Assembly (NCBI GenBank): GCA_027308685.1
Contig: DAIDEE010000054.1
Location: 1-44,679 of the forward strand
Source of the DNA: Acidocella sp.
Lineage (GTDB): Bacteria; Pseudomonadota; Alphaproteobacteria; Acetobacterales; Acetobacteraceae
Length of the DNA: 44,679 bases
Direction: 5' to 3'
Shown here piece by piece: positions 17,453-27,048 of the stretch. The position numbers were made by a program, and so were the translations under genes. Numbering within the stretch: position 1 is the first letter of the stretch; each line of letters starts with the position of its first letter. The notes beneath the pieces were generated by a model. It saw only the letters and a list, made by a program, of their open reading frames with translations, made no database searches and had not been told where the DNA came from.

Positions 17453-18796
17453 TCAAACGCTCGTCAAAATCTGTTTACGGCCGATCCCATGATAGCGCAG
17501 TCCAACCGTCCGCATCGCGGCAGGGTCAAATACGTTGCGTAAATCCACGATCACCCGGCCGCGCATCTGTTCGGCCAACCAGCGCGGGGCCAGGGCGCGG
17601 AACTCGTTCCACTCCGTTACCAGCACCACCGCATCCGCCGCCTTCACCACAGCCCGGGAATCGCTGGCAAATTCCATGCTGGCTGGCAGTAACAGTTTGG
17701 CCGCCGGCATCGCTACCGGGTCGAACCCTACCACGTGCGCACCAGCGGCCAGCAGCCCTTCAATCAGCGGGATCGACGGGGCTTCGCGCATATCATCGGT
17801 CTCTGGCTTAAACGCCAGTCCCAGCACCGCAATCCGCTTGCCGGCCACATCACCGCCGCAGGCCGCAATCACCCGCGCCGCCATGGCAATTTTGCGGGCG
17901 TCATTCACTGCCACCACCGACTGGATCAACCGGCTCGGTGCTCCGGCCTCCTCGGCAATCCGCATCAGGGCCAGGGTGTCCTTCGGGAAGCAGGAGCCGC
18001 CAAATCCAGGCCCGGCATGCAGGAACTTCCGGCCAATCCGGCCATCCAACCCAATGCCGCGGGCCACATCATTCACATCCGCCCCCACCATCTCGCACAA
18101 ATCCGCCATCTCATTGATAAAGGTGATCTTCATCGCCAGAAACCCATTGGCGGCATATTTAATCAATTCGGCGGTTTCCAGTCCGGTGAACACAATCGGC
18201 GTCTCGATCAGGTACAATGGCCGGTACAGCCGCCGCAGCACATCCTTGGCGCGCTCGCTGTCGGCCCCCACAATCACCCGGTCGGGGCGCATAAAATCCG
18301 CAATGGCGCTGCCTTCGCGCAAAAACTCCGGGTTCGAGGCCACCTCGATCTCCAGGTCGGGCCGCAATTGGTGCGCCAGATCGGCAATTTTTCGTCCGGT
18401 ACCCACGGGTACGGTTGATTTGGTGACAATAATTGCTGGATGATCCAGGCACGTCACCACTTGTTCCACGGCTGCGAACACAAAGGTCAAATCGGCGTGG
18501 CCATCGCCGCGCCGGGTGGGCGTGCCCACAGCAATAAAAATTGCCTCTGCGGCGGCAATCCCGCTCTCCAGGCTAGACGGAAATGTCAGCCGGCCAGCTG
18601 CGGCATTATCGGCCACCAACCGGTCAAGCCCCGGCTCATAAATAGGTATCTGCCCTGCGATCAGCATCTCGCGCTTGCGCGTGTCGGCCTCGTAAATGGC
18701 AACCTCTACCCCGAACTCGGCAAAGCAGGCACCGGAGACCAAGCCCACGTAACCGCCACCGATGATCGCTATTTTCAATCCAAGCTCCTGGCTCAT
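17453..18796 (-). CDS. ugd: UDP-glucose 6-dehydrogenase
   Basis: 447 residues from ATG 18796; an in-frame start at 18850 would add 18 unconserved residues before the Rossmann fold. NAD-binding motif IAIIGGGYVGLVSGACFAE at the N-terminus, IFIAVGTPTRRGDG, ASNPEFLREGSA, and the catalytic GPGFGGSCFPKD with nucleophile C269. The C-terminal UDP-binding domain has LGLAFKPETDDMREAPS and VLVTEWNEF. It oxidises UDP-glucose to UDP-glucuronate for exopolysaccharide or modified lipid A. Divergently transcribed from the WecA-like gene and 27 bases upstream of the fused methyltransferase-glycosyltransferase, with which it likely forms an operon. Confidence 0.96.
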   Translation of the reverse strand: MSQELGLKIAIIGGGYVGLVSGACFAEFGVEVAIYEADTRKREMLIAGQIPIYEPGLDRLVADNAAAGRLTFPSSLESGIAAAEAIFIAVGTPTRRGDGHADLTFVFAAVEQVVTCLDHPAIIVTKSTVPVGTGRKIADLAHQLRPDLEIEVASNPEFLREGSAIADFMRPDRVIVGADSERAKDVLRRLYRPLYLIETPIVFTGLETAELIKYAANGFLAMKITFINEMADLCEMVGADVNDVARGIGLDGRIGRKFLHAGPGFGGSCFPKDTLALMRIAEEAGAPSRLIQSVVAVNDARKIAMAARVIAACGGDVAGKRIAVLGLAFKPETDDMREAPSIPLIEGLLAAGAHVVGFDPVAMPAAKLLLPASMEFASDSRAVVKAADAVVLVTEWNEFRALAPRWLAEQMRGRVIVDLRNVFDPAAMRTVGLRYHGIGRKQILTSV

Positions 18797-18908
18797 GCCG
18801 ATAATTCCGCTTCTGGCGCGAGCCGTGCTTACGTGCAACCCCAACGGCAACCCGGATAGAGGGACAGCACCTTCAAAACCTTTGAAGTTTCAGCCATGGT
18901 CCGGCGCA

Positions 18909-19979
18909 ATGGAACATCTACCGGCACTCCCTGACCTCTCGCTCCCGCGCCATTTGGCGTTGATGGCCGGTTTGGCCATGTTTTCCGCCATTATTGTGCG
19001 GGCGATGATCTCCGTTGGCGTGCCTGACCGGCCCGACGCCCGCAAAGCCCATCGTGTGACCACGCCAAAATCCGGCGGCGTTGGCATCGTGGCGGCGTTT
19101 CTGCTCGGGGTATTGTTATTGTATCGCTATGGTCAGGTCTCCCGCCTGTCCGAGGGGCATTTCCTCGGCGTTATTGGCGGGGCGGCTTTGATGGCGGCTG
19201 TCTCCTTCATCGATGACCTGTTCGATGTTTCTTTTCTCATCAAGCTCGCAGCCCAACTCGTCGCCGCCTCGGTGGCGGTGTTCGCCGGGCTTTGGGTGCA
19301 AATCTTCGTTCTGCCGTTTATTGGCCCGGTCGATATCGGCCTGTTCGGCGTTCCGGTCACGCTCATGTTTATTTTGTTCGTCACCAATGCAATGAATTTT
19401 ATCGATGGTCTGAACGGCCTCGCGGCTGGCGTCACGTTAATATCCTGCCTGTTTCTGGCCGTCATCGCGGCCGCGTACAGCGGGTTTTTCGTCTATACGG
19501 CGGCTTTACTGCTGGCCGGCGGCGTGCTGGGTTTTCTGCCGTTCAATTTTCCAAACGCTAAAATTTTCATGGGCGATGTCGGCAGCCAGTTTTGCGGCTT
19601 CATGTTAGCGTTATTCGGCATTGCCGCCGCCCGCTACGGCGCGCAATCGCTCTCGTTCCTCCTGGTGCCGTTGTTACTGTCGGGCGTGCTGTTCGACGTT
19701 GCGTTCACCCTGGTCCGCCGTTTGGCGGCGGGTGACAACATCGCCAAAGCGCATCGCGGGCACCTCTACCAGCTCGCCCACCGGACGGGGGTGGACGCAC
19801 GCATCATCGCGCTGCTGCATTGGGGCTTTACCATTCTGGGTGGTCTCACGGCTGTTGGCTTTCTGGCTGCCACGCCGTCGTGGCGGCTACCGATATTGTT
19901 TGTACCGCTGTTGGTGCAGTTGGTATGGCTTTGGTTCGTTATTGCGCGAGCAGAAAAAACCCACCTTACCGATTGGTAA
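18909..19979 (+). CDS. WecA/MraY-like polyprenyl-phosphate sugar-1-phosphate transferase
   Basis: 356 residues from ATG 18909, chosen because homologous sequence begins with the first helix just after it; a longer in-frame ATG at 18762 would run into the ugd gene. About ten hydrophobic segments. Motifs of the family: AVSFIDDLFDV (the Mg2+-binding Asp pair), VTNAMNFIDGLNGLAAG, IFMGDVGSQFCGF, and AHRGHLYQ near the end. It transfers a sugar-1-phosphate from UDP-sugar to undecaprenyl phosphate and so starts O-antigen, capsule or related polymers. WbpL-like rather than MraY is favoured because MraY normally sits in the mur cluster. Adjacent ugd and glycosyltransferases fit a polysaccharide pathway. 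Confidence 0.9.
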   Translation: MEHLPALPDLSLPRHLALMAGLAMFSAIIVRAMISVGVPDRPDARKAHRVTTPKSGGVGIVAAFLLGVLLLYRYGQVSRLSEGHFLGVIGGAALMAAVSFIDDLFDVSFLIKLAAQLVAASVAVFAGLWVQIFVLPFIGPVDIGLFGVPVTLMFILFVTNAMNFIDGLNGLAAGVTLISCLFLAVIAAAYSGFFVYTAALLLAGGVLGFLPFNFPNAKIFMGDVGSQFCGFMLALFGIAAARYGAQSLSFLLVPLLLSGVLFDVAFTLVRRLAAGDNIAKAHRGHLYQLAHRTGVDARIIALLHWGFTILGGLTAVGFLAATPSWRLPILFVPLLVQLVWLWFVIARAEKTHLTDW

Positions 19980-20043
19980 ATTCAATATTTTGCACTTCTG
20001 CAATTTTGTTTTAGTATTTCTGGAAATCTAGGGAGAAAATAAA

Positions 20044-20766
20044 ATGTCCAGAATTGCATTAGTTACCGGCGGCACACGCGGCATTGGTGCCGCCATCAGC
20101 ATCGCGCTCCAGAAAGCGGGGCGTCATGTTATTGCCAGCTACGCCGGCAATGTTGAGGCCGCCGAAGCCTTCTCCAAGGAAACCGGCATCGAGGCCATTC
20201 GTTTCGACGCCGGGGACTACGAACAATGCGCCGCAGCCGTTGCCGCAATCGCCGCTAAACATGGCCCGATTGAGATTCTGGTGAATAATGCTGGCATCAC
20301 GCGCGACACCACGATCGCCAAAATGACCCGCGACATGTGGGATGCGGTGCTCGATACCAACCTTGGCTCCTGCTTCAACCTTAGCAAGCTTTGTTTCGAG
20401 GGCATGAAAGACAAAAAATTTGGCCGTATTGTCAGCATCGGTTCCATCAACGGCCAGGCCGGCCAGTATGGTCAGGTCAACTACGCTGCCGCAAAATCCG
20501 GCATCCATGGTTTCACCAAAGCACTGGCTCAGGAAGGCGCACGCTTTTCCATTACGGCGAACGCCATCGCACCGGGATATGTGGACACTGAAATGGTGCG
20601 TGCCGTCCCTGCGGATGTTCTACAGAAAATCATTGCCAAAATCCCACGCGGCCGCCTGGGCACTGCGGAGGACATCGCCCGCGGCGTGGTATTCCTCACC
20701 GCCGATGAAGCCGACTTCATTACCGGCTCCACCATGTCCATCAATGGCGGTCAGCATATGTATTGA
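20044..20766 (+). CDS. phaB: Acetoacetyl-CoA reductase PhaB (SDR family)
   Basis: 240 residues with GGAG upstream of ATG 20044. SDR features: cofactor loop TGGTRGIG (about 8-15), NNAGITRD, and the catalytic S134, Y147 and K151 (INGQAGQYGQVNYAAAKSG). The stretch GQAGQYGQVNYAAAKSGIH and the ending INGGQHMY separate PhaB from FabG. It reduces acetoacetyl-CoA to (R)-3-hydroxybutyryl-CoA with NADPH for polyhydroxybutyrate. phaA and phaC are not in this window; a MaoC-type hydratase at 3.2 kb could also feed PHA. A large palindrome starts within the stop codon. Confidence 0.93.
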   Translation: MSRIALVTGGTRGIGAAISIALQKAGRHVIASYAGNVEAAEAFSKETGIEAIRFDAGDYEQCAAAVAAIAAKHGPIEILVNNAGITRDTTIAKMTRDMWDAVLDTNLGSCFNLSKLCFEGMKDKKFGRIVSIGSINGQAGQYGQVNYAAAKSGIHGFTKALAQEGARFSITANAIAPGYVDTEMVRAVPADVLQKIIAKIPRGRLGTAEDIARGVVFLTADEADFITGSTMSINGGQHMY

Positions 20767-20900
20767 TCGTTGAAAATTATCCTCTGCTGGTCATTTGGCG
20801 CGGATTTCTGCACTTCAGGTGCTCACGTACTTAACGTACACTCCGCACCGGTTCTCTAACGCCACGCCAACTGATTCAGCAGAGCAAATTTTGAACGATC
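20765..20900. repeat. 136-bp imperfect palindrome downstream of phaB
   Basis: The left arm begins GATCGTTGAAAATT and CTCTGCTG; the right arm ends CAGCAGAGCAAATTTT and GAACGATC. Reverse-complementing the right arm aligns it with the left over almost the whole length: GATCGTT, AAAATT, CTCTGCTG, TTGGCG, GGTGC, and GTAC near the centre around 20832. The centre reads CACGTACTTAACGTAC. In RNA this would form one long interrupted hairpin. No T-run follows. It may be a repeat element, a structured RNA or a strong transcript end. Confidence 0.8.
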
Positions 20901-20925
20901 AATTTCGAGCCGGAACTCACTAAAG

Positions 20926-21783
20926 GTGAATCGCGCTACCCTCTCCGGCATCGGGGCCATTGCCCTCTGGGCGTTTTTGGCTCTGGGCGCTCGCGCAGAG
21001 GCGGGGGTGCCGCCGCTGTTGCTCACAGCTATTGGCTTTGGTGTTTCCGGGCTGGCGGGGATGGGTTGGCTATTGGCCAGAGGACAAATTTCGGTATTGC
21101 ACCAACCGCCACGCGCCTGGGCGCATGGGGTGGGCGGGCTGTTCGGTTATCATGCGCTGTATTTCTTCGCGCTTTCGCACGCCCCGGCCGCGCAGGCGAA
21201 TTTACTCAATTACCTCTGGCCGCTGCTCATCGTGCTGCTCTCGGCCTGGCTGCTAGGGTTGCATCTCTCCCTTCAGCACTGGCTGGGCATTGGGCTGGGG
21301 CTGGTCGGCTCGTTTATGTTGTTAGGGCAGGGGGTAGCGTTTTCGGCGGGATTTATCCCCGGCTATCTCGCCGCCGTCGGGGCTGCGTTCGTTTGGGCGT
21401 TATATTCAGTGCTGGCGCGTAAATGGTCAGTGGCGGTGCCCACCGGGGCTCTGGCCGGATTCTGTCTCGCCACCGCCATCCTCGCCGCTTTGGCCCACAT
21501 ATTGTTTGAGCCCTCATTCACGCCCACCGCCACCAACTGGCTGGTGGCTTGCTTGATGGGTCTAGGCCCGCTGGGGGCGGCGTTTTACTTATGGGACTAC
21601 GGCATGAAGCAGGGCGACCCGCGGTTGATCGGCACGCTCGCCTATATCACCCCGGTCGCATCCACCTTGCTGTTGGTGTTGTATGGCTTTGCTGGTTTTT
21701 CCTGGGCTCTCGGGCTGGCGGCGGTGCTGGTCGGCGGCGGCGGGCTGCTGGCGTCCAGCTTCAAAACCTCACCCGCCAAATAA
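20926..21783 (+). CDS. EamA/DMT-family exporter (YddG-like)
   Basis: 285 residues starting at GTG 20926, with GGAAC about 13 bases before it; no better start is in frame. About ten hydrophobic segments in two EamA repeats. NRATLSGIGAIALWAFLALG at the beginning, NLLNYLWPLLIVLLSAWLLG mid-protein, and LAYITPVASTLLLVLYGFAG near the end resemble YddG-type drug/metabolite transporters, which export amino acids. The last 142 bases overlap the 3' end of folC on the other strand. Substrate unknown. It lies just after the palindrome, so it may have its own promoter there. Confidence 0.88.
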   Translation: MNRATLSGIGAIALWAFLALGARAEAGVPPLLLTAIGFGVSGLAGMGWLLARGQISVLHQPPRAWAHGVGGLFGYHALYFFALSHAPAAQANLLNYLWPLLIVLLSAWLLGLHLSLQHWLGIGLGLVGSFMLLGQGVAFSAGFIPGYLAAVGAAFVWALYSVLARKWSVAVPTGALAGFCLATAILAALAHILFEPSFTPTATNWLVACLMGLGPLGAAFYLWDYGMKQGDPRLIGTLAYITPVASTLLLVLYGFAGFSWALGLAAVLVGGGGLLASSFKTSPAK

Positions 21784-23003
21784 AGACTACCGCAGATCAA
21801 CACCCGCACCGGCTCGGTAATCTGCGCCAGCGCCCTCGCCACATCCGGCCCCGGCACCGCGATGCCCCCCGAGGCTTCCATAATCTTCTCAATCGGAAGT
21901 GCTAGATGCTGCCCCGGCTCCACCACCGCGAAAATTGTTGCAGCCCTTGTCAGCAACGGTGCAATAAACTCCGTCACATCCTTCGACTGCTTCATCCCCA
22001 CCAGCAAAACCGTCGGGCTGCCCCAGGCATCAAGCTGCGCCGCCAGCGCCTCACCGCCGCCAGGATTATGGGCACCGTCCAGCCAAAGCTCCGAACCAGC
22101 GGGAAGCCGCTTCAGCAGCGCACCATTTAATTTTTGTAACCGCGCCGGCCATTCGGCGGTGCGCAATCCCGTTGCATAGGCTTCATCAGGAATCGATAAC
22201 CCGCTGGCCCGCATCGCCGTCATCGCAATACCCGCATTATCCGCCTGATGCGCCCCTAGCAGCGAGGGCTTGGGCAGCGCCATGCCGTCAAACCACAAAC
22301 CCTCCGGCGCGTCGCTTACATCCCAGTCGCGCCCGCGCATCAGCAACGGCGCCCCCGCCTCAGCCGCCGTTCGCATGATCACCGCCATCGCCTCCGGCGC
22401 CTGCAAACCCGTCACCACCGTGCAGCCCGGCTTGATAATCCCGGCCTTCTCTGCGGCGATCACGGCCAGCCGGTCGCCCAGAAAATCCTGATGATCCATC
22501 GAGATCGAGGTAATCGCCGCCACCCTTGGCGCGGCAATGACATTGGTGGCATCCAATCTGCCGCCCAGCCCCACTTCCAGAATGCATAAATCCGCCGGCA
22601 CGCGCGAAAACAACAAAAACGCCGCCGCCGTAATCGCCTCAAACACCGTAATCTGGTTCCCGGCGTTCTGGTTCTCGATTTCATCGAGCGCTTCCGCCAG
22701 CGCCTCATCGGAGACCAACTCTCCCGCCAACCGGATCCGCTCGTTGAATTTTACCAAATGCGGTGAGGTGAACACATGCACCTTCAGCCCCGCCGCCTCG
22801 GCGATTGCCCGCATGAACGCGCAGGCGCTGCCTTTGCCGTTGGTGCCTGCCACATGAATCACCGGCGGGAGATGCAAATGCGGATTGCCCAAATCCGCCA
22901 GCAGGCGTTCAAGCCGCCCCAGGCTTAAATCGATCAGTTTCGGGTAGAGATTATGCAGCCTATCCAAACTTGCGTGGTAGCGGCTGGTATCATATCCGCT
23001 CAA
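21642..23003 (-). CDS. folC: Bifunctional folylpolyglutamate/dihydrofolate synthase FolC
   Basis: 453 residues from TTG 23003, which overlaps the accD stop as TTGA with AAGG nine bases upstream; the first residues (LDRLHNLYPKLIDLSLGRLE) match the family start, so the TTG is credible. P-loop HVAGTNGKGSACAFMR, Mur-ligase style LEVGLGGRLDATNV, SISMDHQDFLG, AAEKAGIIKPG and LDGAHNPGGG. It adds glutamate to dihydropteroate and to folates. Homologues end near ICGSLYLAGEVLKL; here about 35 more residues (Pro/Ser/Lys-rich) continue, encoded antisense to the exporter gene. The extension has no recognisable fold. Last gene of the sspB-to-folC run. Confidence 0.95.
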   Translation of the reverse strand: MSGYDTSRYHASLDRLHNLYPKLIDLSLGRLERLLADLGNPHLHLPPVIHVAGTNGKGSACAFMRAIAEAAGLKVHVFTSPHLVKFNERIRLAGELVSDEALAEALDEIENQNAGNQITVFEAITAAAFLLFSRVPADLCILEVGLGGRLDATNVIAAPRVAAITSISMDHQDFLGDRLAVIAAEKAGIIKPGCTVVTGLQAPEAMAVIMRTAAEAGAPLLMRGRDWDVSDAPEGLWFDGMALPKPSLLGAHQADNAGIAMTAMRASGLSIPDEAYATGLRTAEWPARLQKLNGALLKRLPAGSELWLDGAHNPGGGEALAAQLDAWGSPTVLLVGMKQSKDVTEFIAPLLTRAATIFAVVEPGQHLALPIEKIMEASGGIAVPGPDVARALAQITEPVRVLICGSLYLAGEVLKLDASSPPPPTSTAASPRAQEKPAKPYNTNSKVDATGVI

Positions 23004-23863
23004 GCTGCGGCCTTATGGTTGGCCGTCAGCAGGTCGATGATTTTGCCCAAGGTCGCGGTTAGCTCACCGCGCTTCACCACCATGTCGATCATGCCATGCG
23101 CCAGCAGATATTCCGCCCGCTGGAAGCCTTCCGGCAGTTTCTCGCGCACCGTCTGCTCAATCACCCGGGCCCCTGCAAACCCGATCAGCGCATTCGGCTC
23201 CGATATTTGGATATCCCCCAGCATCGCAAACGACGCCGTAACGCCGCCGGTCGTCGGGTCGGTCAGCACGGTAATAAACGGCAGTCCGGCTTCCTTCACC
23301 ATCATCGCGGCAATGGTGGTGCGTGGCATCTGCATCAGGCTGATGGCCCCCTCCTGCATCCGCGCCCCGCCAGAGGCTGCATAAACAATCAACGGCGCAG
23401 CCTGCAGCACCGCCAGCTTAGCCGCCGCCACCAGCCCTTCGCCGACAGCAGCGCCCATCGAGCCGGCCATAAAGTCAAAATCCATCGCCGCCACCACCGC
23501 CTTGTGGCCACTGATGGTGCCGTGCGCCACCATCAGCGCATCCTCGTGCTTGGTGGATTCACGCGCCTCACGCAGCCGGTCCACATATTTTTTCTGGTCG
23601 CGGAATTTCAGCGGGTCGGCAACCACTTTGGGCAGGTCGATGCGGGTGAAGCTGCCCTCATCGAAGGTCCAGTTCAGCCGGTCAGCCGCACTCGCTCGCA
23701 TATGGTGGCCGCAATGCGGGCAGACCTTTTTGCCGGCCTCCAACTCGCGGTGGAAAATCATCTGCTGGCACTTTGGGCACTGGTGCCACAGATTATCCGG
23801 CGCCTCCTTGCGGCCAAGCAGGGTGCGGATTTTTGGGCGGACAAATTCTGAGATCCAATTCAT
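23000..23863 (-). CDS. accD: Acetyl-CoA carboxylase carboxyltransferase subunit beta
   Basis: 287 residues, full length. N-terminal zinc ribbon C29-x2-C32-x15-C48-x2-C51 (HQCPKCQQ ... VCPHCGHH), then the carboxyltransferase domain with [27 protein letters not shown] and [16 protein letters not shown]. With AccA it transfers CO2 from carboxybiotin to acetyl-CoA to make malonyl-CoA. Start ATG 23863 overlaps the queG stop by four bases; its stop overlaps the folC start. The accD-folC pair is a common bacterial arrangement. Confidence 0.97.
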   Translation of the reverse strand: MNWISEFVRPKIRTLLGRKEAPDNLWHQCPKCQQMIFHRELEAGKKVCPHCGHHMRASAADRLNWTFDEGSFTRIDLPKVVADPLKFRDQKKYVDRLREARESTKHEDALMVAHGTISGHKAVVAAMDFDFMAGSMGAAVGEGLVAAAKLAVLQAAPLIVYAASGGARMQEGAISLMQMPRTTIAAMMVKEAGLPFITVLTDPTTGGVTASFAMLGDIQISEPNALIGFAGARVIEQTVREKLPEGFQRAEYLLAHGMIDMVVKRGELTATLGKIIDLLTANHKAAA

Positions 23864-24912
23864 GCCCCGGAAATTACCCGTTTCGCGCGGTTAAGGGAAG
23901 CGACCGCCCAGGAACCAGCCTCCGCCACCACCGGGTCAGGCTCCGCCGCCAGGGTTTGCGCCACCGGCAGCAGCCCGGCGGCACCACTGTTGCCGATGGC
24001 GATGGCGACATTGCGGACCAGCCGGTTACGGCCAATCCGCTTTATGGGCGAGCCGGAAAATTTCTGCCGGAAGGCCGCATCATCCAGGCCGGCCAGTTCC
24101 GCCAGCAACGGCGCGGTCAAATCCTCCCGCTGCGCCAGCTTCGCCTCATGCCCCGCCACCGCGAACTTGTTCCACGGGCACACCGCCAGGCAATCATCGC
24201 AGCCGTAAATCCGGTTGCCCATCGCGGCGCGAAATTCCTCCGGAATCGGCCCGGCATATTCAATGGTGAGGTAGGAAATGCAGCGCCTGGCATCGAGCTT
24301 ATACGGTGCCGGAAACGCCTCGGTAGGGCAGGCGGTGATACACGCATGGCACGACCCGCAATGGTCCGTCTCCGGCGCGTCGGCTGCAATCGTCAGCGTG
24401 GTGAAAATCTCCCCCAGAAACAGCCATGAGCCATGGCGGCGCGAAACCAGGTTGGTGTGCTTGCCCTGCCAGCCCAACCCCGCCTGTTGCGCCAGCGGCT
24501 TTTCCATCACCGGCGCGGTATCCACAAACACCTTCACGCCCGCGCCCTGTGCGGCGATAAACTGCGCCAGATGTTTCAATTTGCCTTTGATGACATCATG
24601 ATAATCCCGGTTGCGGGCATACACCGAAATATTGCCCGCCTCGGGGCGTTGCGTGGTGGCTAGTGCATCGCCTGTGGGCGCATAGGAAAGCCCCAGCGAA
24701 ATCACACGCACCGCTTCCGGCCATAAGGCTTGCGGGTCAGCCCGCTGCGCCGCCCGCTCGGCCATCCAGCCCATTTCGCCATGATGCCCGGCAGCGAGGT
24801 AATCTCGTAATCCATCGCGTTGCGTCTCGGTCAGCGTCGCGTGCGCAAAACCCACCGCATCAAAGCCAAGTGCTGCCGCACGGGCGATGATGGCGGCTTT
24901 GATATCAGTCAT
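23860..24912 (-). CDS. queG: Epoxyqueuosine reductase QueG
   Basis: 350 residues from ATG 24912, eight bases inside the end of tgt; an in-frame start at 24957 would add 15 unconserved residues. Two [4Fe-4S] clusters: [12 protein letters not shown] (C185, C188, C191, C195) and [12 protein letters not shown] (C238, C241, C245, with another Cys at C211, [11 protein letters not shown]). [21 protein letters not shown] is the cobalamin-binding region (seen as [11 protein letters not shown] and [10 protein letters not shown]). QueG removes the epoxide to give queuosine in tRNA, the last step of the pathway. Forms a queA-tgt-queG set with all genes overlapping. The C-terminus has a HEAT-like extension. 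Confidence 0.96.
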   Translation of the reverse strand: MTDIKAAIIARAAALGFDAVGFAHATLTETQRDGLRDYLAAGHHGEMGWMAERAAQRADPQALWPEAVRVISLGLSYAPTGDALATTQRPEAGNISVYARNRDYHDVIKGKLKHLAQFIAAQGAGVKVFVDTAPVMEKPLAQQAGLGWQGKHTNLVSRRHGSWLFLGEIFTTLTIAADAPETDHCGSCHACITACPTEAFPAPYKLDARRCISYLTIEYAGPIPEEFRAAMGNRIYGCDDCLAVCPWNKFAVAGHEAKLAQREDLTAPLLAELAGLDDAAFRQKFSGSPIKRIGRNRLVRNVAIAIGNSGAAGLLPVAQTLAAEPDPVVAEAGSWAVASLNRAKRVISGA

Positions 24913-26020
24913 CACCCGCCGCCCAACCGGCGCGGGTCCCGGCGCAATAGCTCTCAAAATTCCGCGCCAATATCGCTGCGCGCGCGCCTTGCATCAGCGA
25001 TTGATAATAGGTGAGGTTGTGGATCGTCAGCAGCATCGGCCCCAGCATTTCCTCGGCGCGGAACAGATGATGCAAATAACCCCGCACATGACGGCTGCAA
25101 GCCAAACAGGCACAATTTTCATCCAGCGGCTTGCCGTCATCAATAAATCGCGCATTGCGTAAGTTGAAAATCCCCTTCGAGGTGAATGCCCGCGCCGTGC
25201 GTCCGGCCCGCGTTGGCATCACACAATCGAACATGTCCACCCCGCGCGCCACCGACCCCAGCAGATCATCCGGTGTCCCCACGCCCATGAGGTAGCGCGG
25301 CGTCTCCGCCGGCAGATGCGGCGTGGTCACATCGAGGGTGGCAAACATCATCTCCTGGCCTTCACCCACCGCCAGGCCGCCGATGGCGTAACCCTCAAAA
25401 TTCAACTCCCGCAGCGCCGTTGCCGACTCAAGGCGCAAATCCTCATAAATCCCGCCTTGCACAATCCCAAACTGGCCATAGCCTTCGCGCGCCACAAACG
25501 CAGTGCGAGAGCGCTTCGCCCAGCGGGTGGACATCCGCATCGAAATCGCCGCCTCGTCGTGGGTCGCGGGGAAGGGCGTGCATTCATCCAGCACCATGGT
25601 GATGGTGGCATCCAGCAAATGCTGAATTTCCATCGAGCGTTCGGGCGAGAGAAAATGCTTCGAGCCGTCCAGGTGCGAGCGAAACGTCACGCCCTCCTCG
25701 GTCATCTTGCGCAATTTCGCCAGCGACATCACTTGGAACCCACCGGAATCGGTGAGAATCGGCCCAGGCCAATCCATCATTTTATGCAATCCGCCGAACC
25801 GCGCCACCCGCTCCGCCGTGGGCCGCAGCATCAAATGGTAAGTGTTGCCCAGCACAATGTTCGCACCCGTCGCCCGCACCGCATCGGCGGTCATCGCTTT
25901 CACGGTACCGGCCGTGCCCACCGCCATGAAGGTGGGTGTCGGCACATCGCCATGCGCGGTGTGCAGCATTCCCGCCCGCGCCGCGCCGTCGGTGGCTTGC
26001 AGGTCATAGGAGAATTTCAT
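24905..26020 (-). CDS. tgt: Queuine/preQ1 tRNA-ribosyltransferase Tgt
   Basis: 371 residues, almost the E. coli length. Catalytic D91 in [12 protein letters not shown], nucleophile D265 in [14 protein letters not shown], and zinc ligands C303, C305, C308 (NCACLACSR) and H334 (LLTIHN). It swaps guanine 34 of GUN-anticodon tRNAs for preQ1. Start ATG 26020 overlaps the queA stop as ATGA, and its 3' end overlaps queG by eight bases, so the three queuosine genes are tightly coupled. Confidence 0.97.
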   Translation of the reverse strand: MKFSYDLQATDGAARAGMLHTAHGDVPTPTFMAVGTAGTVKAMTADAVRATGANIVLGNTYHLMLRPTAERVARFGGLHKMMDWPGPILTDSGGFQVMSLAKLRKMTEEGVTFRSHLDGSKHFLSPERSMEIQHLLDATITMVLDECTPFPATHDEAAISMRMSTRWAKRSRTAFVAREGYGQFGIVQGGIYEDLRLESATALRELNFEGYAIGGLAVGEGQEMMFATLDVTTPHLPAETPRYLMGVGTPDDLLGSVARGVDMFDCVMPTRAGRTARAFTSKGIFNLRNARFIDDGKPLDENCACLACSRHVRGYLHHLFRAEEMLGPMLLTIHNLTYYQSLMQGARAAILARNFESYCAGTRAGWAAGDD

Positions 26021-27048
26021 GGGCGCTCCAGCAGGCAGGCATCGCCATATGAGTAAAACCGGTAGTCATGCGCAATGGCGTAGTCATACGCGCTTTTAAT
26101 CCGCGCCATCCCCGCAAAGGCCGAAACCAGCATCAGCAAGGTGGAGTGCGGCAGATGAAAATTGGTGAACAGCACATCAGCCACCTTAAACCTGTAACCG
26201 GGCAAAATGAAAATATCGGTCTCCCGCACAAACGGTTTCACCACGCCGTCATCATCCGCGGCTGATTCAATCAACCGCAGCGCCGTTGTGCCAACCGGAA
26301 TGACGCGGCCACCGCGGGCCTTCACTTCATTGATCCGTGCCGCCGCTTCCGCCGAAACAATGCCTCGCTCGGCGTGCATTTTATGAGTGGTTACATCCTC
26401 AACCCGCACCGGCAAAAACGTTCCCGCCCCCACATGCAGCGTCACGCGTACCGTCTCAACGCCCTTGGCGGCCAAAGCCTCCAGCAGGGCCGGGGTAAAA
26501 TGCAAACCCGCCGTCGGGGCTGCCACCGCGCCGTCATGCTCAGCAAACATCGTCTGATAATCCGCCTTATCCTGCTCAGTAATGCCTTCAGGCCGGGCGA
26601 TATAAGGCGGCAGCGCCAGCGCCCCGGTCCGGCCCAAGGCCGCCAGAAATGCCGCATCGCTCACGTTAAACCGCAACGCTGCCGTGCCGCCTTCATGCAC
26701 CGCCATAACCTCAGCCGAAAACGCCTCGTCGATTTGCAGCATATCACCCGCCCGCACGCGCCGCGCATTGCGCAGCAGCACCAGCCAGTCACCATGTTCG
26801 TTGGGCTTATCAAGCGTAATCCCAATCCGCGCCGCCCCGCGCATCGCGGTCAACTGCGCCGGGATCACCCTGGTATCATTGACCACCAGCAGGTCACCTG
26901 CGCGCAACAAATCCGGTAAATCACGCACCTGGTAATCACCCAACGCATCAGGCTTCACATGCAGCAACTTTGCCGACTCACGCGGCCGCGCTGGTTCGGT
27001 CGCTATATGGCTGGCGGGCAGATCATACCCGAAATCTTCGAGTCTCAA
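26017..27048 (-). CDS. queA: S-adenosylmethionine:tRNA ribosyltransferase-isomerase QueA
   Basis: 343 residues, the normal size. Starts [20 protein letters not shown], and carries the family blocks [52 protein letters not shown] and [20 protein letters not shown]. QueA moves the ribosyl part of SAM onto 7-aminomethyl-7-deazaguanine in tRNA to make epoxyqueuosine, the step between Tgt and QueG. The start overlaps the stop of the VOC gene by four bases. Confidence 0.97.
   Translation of the reverse strand: MRLEDFGYDLPASHIATEPARPRESAKLLHVKPDALGDYQVRDLPDLLRAGDLLVVNDTRVIPAQLTAMRGAARIGITLDKPNEHGDWLVLLRNARRVRAGDMLQIDEAFSAEVMAVHEGGTAALRFNVSDAAFLAALGRTGALALPPYIARPEGITEQDKADYQTMFAEHDGAVAAPTAGLHFTPALLEALAAKGVETVRVTLHVGAGTFLPVRVEDVTTHKMHAERGIVSAEAAARINEVKARGGRVIPVGTTALRLIESAADDDGVVKPFVRETDIFILPGYRFKVADVLFTNFHLPHSTLLMLVSAFAGMARIKSAYDYAIAHDYRFYSYGDACLLERP

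Noticed and set aside
17535..18443. 302-codon open frame on the plus strand inside ugd
   Set aside because: Antisense shadow of UDP-glucose dehydrogenase; low-complexity Ser/Ala/Arg composition typical of shadows.
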